NCBI RefSeq assembly: GCF_003586285.1
Contig: NZ_QUBR01000003.1
Coordinates: forward strand, 62,001 to 126,000
Reading direction: 5' to 3'
Origin: Aeromicrobium endophyticum
Lineage (GTDB): Bacteria > Actinomycetota > Actinomycetes > Propionibacteriales > Nocardioidaceae
Length of the DNA: 64,000 nucleotides
Shown: piece by piece, positions 58,688 to 64,000 of the stretch
Layout of the letters: every line of letters starts with the position of its first letter
Numbering within the stretch: position 1 is the first letter of the stretch
Notes under the pieces: model-generated
The model's input: only the letters and a program-made list of their open reading frames with translations
What the model was told of the DNA's origin: nothing
Database searches by the model: none
Made by a program: the position numbers and the translations under genes

Positions 58688-59947
58688 TCACGGCCGGCCG
58701 GGCGTCGAGGCAGGAGGTGCCTCGTCGAGTGTCAGGAGGTCTCGCAAGACGTCGGCCAGTGCAGCTGCACCTGACTCGGCGTCCGCCTCCTCGATCTGCT
58801 CCTCAGGCGAGTGGGAGATGCCGGTGGGGTTGCGGGTGAACAGCATCGCCGTCGGGACCACGTCCGCCAGGACGCCTGCGTCGTGGCCGGCTCCGCTGCG
58901 CAGGATCGGGGCCTCCGGCAGCACCGCGGCGAGGCGGTCACGCAGCGTCGGATCGAAGTCGACCGAACCGCCGTACGACTGCTCCGTCAACGTGACGTCG
59001 CAACCCTCGAGTGCGGCTGCGCGACGAGCACGGTCGAAGATCGTCGACACGAGGGACCTGGCCACCTGGTCGTCGTCGTGCCGGACGTCAACCCAGACGT
59101 CGACTCGCGACGCGATGACATTGGTGCCGCCCGGGATGGGCTGGACGCGGCCCACGGTCGCACGCGCGCCGGGCACCTCGCGCGCCGCGTCGCGCACCAA
59201 GGCGATGACGGCGGCGGCCGCGACGAGTGGATCCCGCCGGTGGTCCATCGCGGTCGCGCCGGCGTGGTTGCCCTCCCCGGAGACGGTCAGCCTCCACAGG
59301 CCGTGGCCGATGATCGACGATGCGATGGCCACGGGCTGCCCGAGGTCGATGAGGCCTCGTCCCTGCTCGACATGGAGCTCGACGAAGGCCCCGATGCGGC
59401 TGAGCGCCTGGTCGTCACGCCCGAGGCGCGTGGGGTCGATCCCGCCTCGGCGGAGCGCTTCTGCCAGGGACACGCCGTCGACGTCGCGGAGATCGAGCGC
59501 CGCAACCGGGTCGAAAGCACCCGTCATCAGCTGCGAACCCAGGCACGCTTGGCCGAAGCGCGCGCCTTCCTCCTCCGGGAACAGCACCACGGCGAGAGGC
59601 CGGTCGAGACGTGCACCGCTGGCGTCGAGGTGATCGACCGCCACGAGCGCGGACGCGATGCCGAGCGGGCCGTCGAACTCGCCCCCGCCCGGCACGGAGT
59701 CGACGTGGCTGCCGGTCACCACGGCGTCCTCGAGCGAACCACCCGGCCCGGGCCGCCAGGCCCAGATGGCGCCGTTGCGATCGACGTCCACGTCCAGCGA
59801 CCTCCGCGACGCCTCGGCCACGAACCACTCGCGGAGCTCGAGATCGGCGTCCGAGTAGGTGAAGCGCGAGTACCCGCCGCGGCGGGCGTCCCGCCCGACC
59901 TGGCGCACGTCGGTGAGGAGGCCGCTGACGGTTGACGGATGGCTCAT
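58688..59947 (-). CDS. M20-family amidohydrolase (allantoate/N-carbamoyl-amino-acid hydrolase type)
   Basis: A 419-residue binuclear metal hydrolase. VTGSHVDSVPGGGEFDGPLG carries the first His and Asp ligands, FPEEEGARFG the Glu pair, ELHVEQGRGL another His, and GAGHDAGVLADV the last His. The inserted dimerisation domain contains GEGNHAGATAMDHRRDP, typical of the HyuC/AllC branch, which cleaves N-carbamoyl or ureido groups. It is the last gene of the Tdh-Kbl-M20 minus-strand run, starting 59 bases after Kbl. Confidence 0.88.
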   Translation of the reverse strand: MSHPSTVSGLLTDVRQVGRDARRGGYSRFTYSDADLELREWFVAEASRRSLDVDVDRNGAIWAWRPGPGGSLEDAVVTGSHVDSVPGGGEFDGPLGIASALVAVDHLDASGARLDRPLAVVLFPEEEGARFGQACLGSQLMTGAFDPVAALDLRDVDGVSLAEALRRGGIDPTRLGRDDQALSRIGAFVELHVEQGRGLIDLGQPVAIASSIIGHGLWRLTVSGEGNHAGATAMDHRRDPLVAAAAVIALVRDAAREVPGARATVGRVQPIPGGTNVIASRVDVWVDVRHDDDQVARSLVSTIFDRARRAAALEGCDVTLTEQSYGGSVDFDPTLRDRLAAVLPEAPILRSGAGHDAGVLADVVPTAMLFTRNPTGISHSPEEQIEEADAESGAAALADVLRDLLTLDEAPPASTPGRP

Positions 59948-60006
59948 CGGTGTTGCCTCAGATCTGTGATGGGGGAGGGGGAGAGCTGACGGTGGCGCGG
60001 GCTGGT

Positions 60007-61188
60007 TCAGTCGGTCGTCTGCTCGCGGGCCCTCACGAAGGCTTTCACGGCTGCGTCGACGTCCTCGGCGCGGTGGGCCGCCGACAGCTGGACTCGTATG
60101 CGCGCCCGTCCCAGGGGCACGACCGGATGCGAGAAGGCAGAGACGTACACCCCCTGGTCGAGGAGAGCCGCTGCCATCGCCTCGGCGGTCGCGGCGTCCC
60201 CCATCATGACGGGCACGATGGGGTGCGATCCCTCCAGCACGTCGAACCCCGCGTCGACGATCTGGGTCCGGAACGCGGACGCGTTGGACCGCAGCTGCGT
60301 CCGGAGGTCGTCCGCCTCGGTCATCAGGTCCAGGACACGGATCGACGCGCCGACGATGGACGGCGCCAGGGAGTTCGAGAACAGGTAGGGACGGGACCGC
60401 TGCCGCAGCGTGTCCACGATCTCCGCGCGAGCAGCGACGTAGCCTCCGCTCGCTCCGCCCAGAGCCTTGCCGAGTGTTCCGGTCAGGATGTCGACCCGGT
60501 CACCGACCCCGAACAGCTCAGGGGTGCCGCGACCTTCGTGGCCCACGATGCCGACGGCGTGCGAGTCGTCGACCATCACGAGGGCGTCGTGCTGGTCGGC
60601 CAGCGCACAGATCTCGTCGAGGGGGGCGAGGTACCCGTCCATCGAGAAGACCCCGTCCGTGACGATCAGGCGGTGTCGCGCGCCGCGCGCCGCAATCAGC
60701 TGTCGTTCGAGGTCTGCCACGTCGCGGTTGCGGTAGCGCAGGCGCTCCGCCTTGCAGAGTCGGATGCCGTCGATGATGCTGGCGTGGTTCAGCTCGTCGG
60801 AGATGACCGCGTCACGCTCGTCGAGGATCGACTCGAAGACCCCTCCGTTCGCGTCGAAGCACGATCCGTACAGGATCGTGTCCTCCGTTCGGAGGAAGGC
60901 CGACAGGCGCTCCTCCAGGTGGTGGTGAGGGTCTTGCGTCCCGGAGATGAAACGCACCGATGCCATCCCGAAGCCCCACTCGTCGAGTGCGGCCTTCGCG
61001 GCGTCGATGACGACCGGGTGGTCCGCGAGGCCGAGGTAGTTGTTGGAGCAGAAGTTCAGCAGCCTGTCGTCGCCGACGGTGATGGTCGCCCCCTGAGCAC
61101 TGCTGATCGGCCGTGGTTGCTTGTAGAGGCCGGCTGCACGGATGGCATCGAGCTCCTGCCGCAGGTCGTCACGCATGGATCCGAACAT
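60007..61188 (-). CDS. kbl: 2-amino-3-ketobutyrate CoA ligase (glycine C-acetyltransferase)
   Basis: A 393-residue PLP enzyme of the alpha-oxoamine synthase family. [47 protein letters not shown] and the PLP Lys in [13 protein letters not shown] match Kbl closely, and gene position next to Tdh confirms it. It splits 2-amino-3-oxobutyrate with CoA to glycine and acetyl-CoA. ATG at 61188 follows AGGAGGAC. It lies 37 bases downstream of tdh. Confidence 0.93.
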   Translation of the reverse strand: MFGSMRDDLRQELDAIRAAGLYKQPRPISSAQGATITVGDDRLLNFCSNNYLGLADHPVVIDAAKAALDEWGFGMASVRFISGTQDPHHHLEERLSAFLRTEDTILYGSCFDANGGVFESILDERDAVISDELNHASIIDGIRLCKAERLRYRNRDVADLERQLIAARGARHRLIVTDGVFSMDGYLAPLDEICALADQHDALVMVDDSHAVGIVGHEGRGTPELFGVGDRVDILTGTLGKALGGASGGYVAARAEIVDTLRQRSRPYLFSNSLAPSIVGASIRVLDLMTEADDLRTQLRSNASAFRTQIVDAGFDVLEGSHPIVPVMMGDAATAEAMAAALLDQGVYVSAFSHPVVPLGRARIRVQLSAAHRAEDVDAAVKAFVRAREQTTD

Positions 61189-61225
61189 GTGTCCTCCTGG
61201 GGAGTGGGTGGGGGATGGTCACAGC

Positions 61226-62266
61226 TCAGCCGAGACGCGCCGTCGTCCAGTCGATGACGACCTTGCCGCACCGACCGGAGCGTGCCGTGTCGAACGCGGC
61301 TCGGTGCTCCTCGAAGCCGAACCTGTGAGTGACGAGAGGGCTGATGTCGAGGCCGCTGCGCAGCAGTCCGGACATCGCGTACCACGTGTCGAACATCTGA
61401 CGGCCGTAGATGCCCTGCAGCGTCAGCATCTTGGTGACGACGGTCCCGAGGTCGATCGTGGTACCGGAGCTCGGGAGGCCCAGCAGCGCTATCTTGCCGC
61501 CGGGACTCATGGTCGAGATGGCGTCGGCGAGGGCGTCGGGCCGGCCGGACATCTCCAGGGCGACGTCGAAGCCCTCGACCATGTCGTTGGCCTCCATCGC
61601 CTCGCGAAGGCTCTCGCGCGTGACGTCGACCGTGGTGGTGGCCCCCATCCGGCGGGCGAGGGCCAGCCGGTACGGGCTCACGTCGGTGACCACCACGCAG
61701 CGGGCGCCCGCGCGGCGTGCCGTCGCGGCCGCCAGGATGCCGATGGGGCCGGCTCCGGTCACCAGGACGTCCTCGTTGACCACCGGGAATGAGAGTGCTG
61801 TGTGCACGGCGTTGCCGAAGGGGTCGAAGATGGCTGCCACGTCCAGATCGATCGCCTCGCGGTGGATCCACACGTTCTCCTGCGGGATCGCGACGTACTC
61901 GGCGAAAGCGCCGTCGATGTTGACGCCGATGCCGACGGTGCGGATGCACAGGTGCCGGCGCCCTGCCCTGCAGTTGCGGCACCTGCCGCAGACCAGGTGT
62001 CCTTCGCCGCTGACGATGTCTCCCACACCGACGACGTCCACGCCGTCGCCGACGTCGACGACCTCCCCGACGAACTCGTGGCCGGGTACGAGGGGAGCCG
62101 TGATGACCGATTGCGCCCAGGAGTCCCACTGATCGATGTGCAGGTCCGTCCCGCAGATGCCGGTGCGCAGAACCTTGATGAGCACGGACCCGTAGGCGGC
62201 CTCGGGGGCAGGTACCTCTGTCATGGAGAGGCCGCGACCTGGACGGGCCTTCATCAGCGCTTTCAT
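61226..62266 (-). CDS. tdh: L-threonine 3-dehydrogenase
   Basis: A 346-residue zinc MDR enzyme. TGICGTDLHIDQWDSWAQ, VPGHEFVGEVVDVGDGV and the four-Cys lobe CGRCRNCRAGRRHLC are diagnostic of Tdh; VTGAGPIGILAAATARRAGA is the NAD site. It oxidises threonine to 2-amino-3-oxobutyrate for Kbl. It is first in the minus-strand operon and divergent from a LysR gene, with a palindrome at 62315-62331 between them. Confidence 0.94.
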   Translation of the reverse strand: MKALMKARPGRGLSMTEVPAPEAAYGSVLIKVLRTGICGTDLHIDQWDSWAQSVITAPLVPGHEFVGEVVDVGDGVDVVGVGDIVSGEGHLVCGRCRNCRAGRRHLCIRTVGIGVNIDGAFAEYVAIPQENVWIHREAIDLDVAAIFDPFGNAVHTALSFPVVNEDVLVTGAGPIGILAAATARRAGARCVVVTDVSPYRLALARRMGATTTVDVTRESLREAMEANDMVEGFDVALEMSGRPDALADAISTMSPGGKIALLGLPSSGTTIDLGTVVTKMLTLQGIYGRQMFDTWYAMSGLLRSGLDISPLVTHRFGFEEHRAAFDTARSGRCGKVVIDWTTARLG

Positions 62267-62314
62267 GACTGCAACCTTCGGGCAGGAAAGCCGTGAAGTC
62301 CATCACGAAATTCC

Positions 62315-62331
62315 GCTTACACTTGGTAAGC
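62315..62331. promoter_or_regulatory. LysR-type binding palindrome
   Basis: GCTTAC (62315-62320) and GTAAGC (62326-62331) are perfect 6-base arms around ACTTG. The site is in the 91-base gap between divergent tdh (start 62266) and the LysR gene (start 62358), closer to the LysR gene, as expected for an autoregulatory LysR site. The region is more AT-rich than its surroundings. Confidence 0.6.
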
Positions 62332-62357
62332 AATTCTTCACAAGGAGAGGGCCGGGC

Positions 62358-63281
62358 ATGATCGATCCGCGCAGGTTGCGGGTGCTGCTGGCCGTGGCGC
62401 TGCACGGCTCGGTCACAGCCGCTGCCGCGGCGCTGCACATGTCGCCGTCTGCGGTGTCCCAGCAGGTGGCCGCCCTCGAGCGAGAGGTCGGGCACGACAT
62501 GTTCGAGCGCTACGGGCGCCGCCTCCGACTCACCGCCACAGGCGAGATCATGGTCCGGCACGCGAGGCGCCTCTCGGCGTTGCTGGAGGAGGCGGAGGCC
62601 GATCTGGCGGCGGCGGCGCACGGTCAGGTCGGCGAGGTCTCCGTGGCAGCGTTCACGTCGGCCATCACCGAGGTCGTGGCGCCGGCAGTGGCCAGCCTGC
62701 GAGAGACGTCTCCGCGAGTCCGCGTGCTCGTCAAGGACGCCGAAGGTCCCGCAGGGCGGCACCTTCTCGCCACGGGAGAGGTGGACATCGCGATCGGTGT
62801 GGCGCACCAGGAAGACATGTCCGGTGCGGCGGCAGGCCAGCATCGAGCCTTTCTGTACACCGAACCATTCGACGCCTTGGTGCCACGTCGCCACCCGCTG
62901 GCCTCGGCGCTCGCGATCGACGTGGCGCAGCTGGCCGGCGACCCGTGGATCATGCCCTGGCCGGGCAACCCGCTCCGCGACCTCATCGGTCTCGCGTGCG
63001 AGGAGGCCGGGTTCAGACCGGACGTCGTGAGCGTCTCCAACGACTTCCGCGCGATCTGCGCACTGGTCTCCTCCGGTGCGGGAGTGGCTCTGGCTCCTCG
63101 CTCGGCCCTGCGCGGCATCCACATGCACGGGATGAAGGTCCTGCCGCTCGACACCAGGCCGCCTACGCGCAGGGTCTTCGTCTCGGTGAGAGCGGGAGCT
63201 GATCAGCATCCGCTGATCAACCAGGTGCTCGTCGCCCTGCGCCAGCACGCGGCGGTCCTGGACTGGGAGCGCACGGGGTGA
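62358..63281 (+). CDS. LysR-family regulator
   Basis: A 307-residue LysR regulator: winged helix 1-65 (RRLRVLLAVALHGSVTAAA, then SPSAVSQQVAALEREVG) and a periplasmic-binding-like effector domain (about 90-300, with VDIAIGVAHQED and SSGAGVALAPRSAL). ATG at 62358 has AAGGAG upstream; the earlier in-frame start would lie in the shared promoter. It likely controls the divergent tdh-kbl-M20 operon. Confidence 0.92.
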   Translation: MIDPRRLRVLLAVALHGSVTAAAAALHMSPSAVSQQVAALEREVGHDMFERYGRRLRLTATGEIMVRHARRLSALLEEAEADLAAAAHGQVGEVSVAAFTSAITEVVAPAVASLRETSPRVRVLVKDAEGPAGRHLLATGEVDIAIGVAHQEDMSGAAAGQHRAFLYTEPFDALVPRRHPLASALAIDVAQLAGDPWIMPWPGNPLRDLIGLACEEAGFRPDVVSVSNDFRAICALVSSGAGVALAPRSALRGIHMHGMKVLPLDTRPPTRRVFVSVRAGADQHPLINQVLVALRQHAAVLDWERTG

Positions 63282-63323
63282 GCTGGTGTGGATGGCTCAG
63301 GCCACCGATGTGGCGAAGAACGG

Positions 63324-64000
63324 CTACCGACTGCGATCAGGCGAACGCTGTGGCCTCCCGCGGTCCAGCACGACGCGGAGCTGCAGCATCGCCGCGAGGC
63401 GAGCCTCGGGGTCGTCGAGGTCCAGTCCGCTGACGTCCACGACACGTCTCAGCCGATATCTGAACGTGTTCGGGTGCATGAAGGTCACAGCAGACGCCTT
63501 GGCGACGTCCCCGAAGGACTCGAGCCAGGCCTGAAGGGTCTCCACGAGCTGGGACCCCTTCGACTCGTCGTGCGCCAGCAGGCGAGAGAGCGGACCCGTC
63601 GGACGGTCGCCACGCGCCGTGACCATGTCGCGGAGCTCGAGCAGCAGGGTCTCGACGTGAACGTCCTCGAAGCGTGCGACCTGGCGGTGCTCGCTCTCTT
63701 GGTCGAGCAGCACCCGAAGCACCCGATCAGCGCTGGCACGCGCGTCGGCCAGGTTCGACGGATGCTGCGCGACGGGGCCGATGCCGATGTTCGCTCGGTC
63801 GCCGCCGGTGACGCGTTCGAGGAACTGCGTGGCCACGCGCGCTGCGCGCTCCTCCGCCACCTCGGCGCCGTCCCGGCCGGCCGGCATCAGCGCGTAGCAG
63901 ACGTCCCCGATGAGCGCCGTGGCACTACGAGGGTGGACGGCCGTCAGATGCAGGGCCAACCCTGCGCTGAGCCGCTGCCCCTCCGCTCTGCGGATCGCGT
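63324..64000 (-). CDS. PucR/CdaR-type regulator, C-terminal part (runs off window end)
   Basis: The open frame reaches the window edge, giving at least 225 residues. The C-terminal helix-turn-helix is HTH_30-like: LARLLAHDESKGSQLVETLQ region followed by ASAVTFMHPNTFRYRLRRV and DDPEARLAAMLQLRV, the standard ending of PucR/CdaR activators. The part before it (GIGPVAQHPSNLADARASAD) is the GGDEF-like middle domain of this family. These proteins control purine, sugar-acid or amino-acid use. The stop is 43 bases past the LysR stop, so the two genes converge. Confidence 0.87.
   Translation of the reverse strand, partial: AIRRAEGQRLSAGLALHLTAVHPRSATALIGDVCYALMPAGRDGAEVAEERAARVATQFLERVTGGDRANIGIGPVAQHPSNLADARASADRVLRVLLDQESEHRQVARFEDVHVETLLLELRDMVTARGDRPTGPLSRLLAHDESKGSQLVETLQAWLESFGDVAKASAVTFMHPNTFRYRLRRVVDVSGLDLDDPEARLAAMLQLRVVLDRGRPQRSPDRSR

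Noticed and set aside
1..64000. Mobile element, prophage, CRISPR array or riboswitch
   Set aside because: No transposase, integrase, phage gene, regularly spaced repeat array or known riboswitch-like leader was recognised. The signs of rearrangement are limited to gene fragments and one short direct repeat.

Overview
The window is high-GC DNA, roughly two-thirds G+C by eye. It has many GTG starts, 4-base ATGA/GTGA gene overlaps and FCD-type GntR, IclR, TetR, Lrp and PucR regulators. This suggests an actinomycete, possibly of the Nocardioides/Aeromicrobium kind; the taxon is an inference. No rRNA, tRNA, CRISPR array, transposase or phage gene was seen. Almost everything is transport, catabolism and local regulation, so the window reads as a chain of nutrient-scavenging islands.

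0-6.6 kb: a minus-strand operon of a glycosylasparaginase-type Ntn hydrolase and a polar amino-acid ABC transporter. It is followed by the 5' part of an aldehyde dehydrogenase and faced by a divergent GntR regulator with a C-terminal Cache-like sensor. GAATATT-containing operator-like sites lie before the dehydrogenase, between regulator and hydrolase, and before the next transporter.

7-23 kb: an RbsBAC-like transporter, a flavin aromatic hydroxylase with an IclR regulator, a GntR regulator, and a nearly gapless operon: FAH-family hydrolase, BphC-like extradiol dioxygenase, acetoacetyl-CoA synthetase, alpha/beta hydrolase, quinone-reductase-like MDR enzyme, SDR and acyl-CoA dehydrogenase. It looks like a ring-cleavage route ending in CoA chemistry. 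23-28 kb holds a tautomerase, three SDRs, two TetR regulators with clear palindromic operators, and an AraC C-terminal fragment.

28-47.5 kb is the most interesting part. Two paralogous GntR regulators bracket an APC permease, a second RbsBAC-like transporter and an operon of a dimethylformamidase-like amide hydrolase, a PuuD-like gamma-glutamyl hydrolase, an SDR, a glutamine-synthetase-like ligase and an aldehyde dehydrogenase. Beyond them lie an Lrp regulator, an AceE/MdeB-like 2-oxoacid dehydrogenase E1, an E2 lacking its E3/E1-binding domain, an acetolactate-synthase remnant and an aminotransferase. A near-identical 22-bp element precedes both the transporter/amidase operon and the E1 operon. 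I infer one pathway: amide to amine, gamma-glutamyl amine, gamma-glutamyl amino acid, free amino acid, 2-oxo acid, acyl-CoA.

47.5-52 kb is mixed and partly decayed: a small membrane protein, an HxlR/DoxX divergent pair, a biotin-carboxylase remnant, an esterase and a DMT exporter. 52-64 kb has a zinc alcohol dehydrogenase with a second, paralogous esterase, a third sugar-type ABC transporter (single-domain ATPase), a D-aminoacylase-like amidohydrolase, an M20 amidohydrolase, the threonine-degradation pair Kbl and Tdh, a divergent LysR regulator and the 3' part of a PucR/CdaR-type regulator running off the end.
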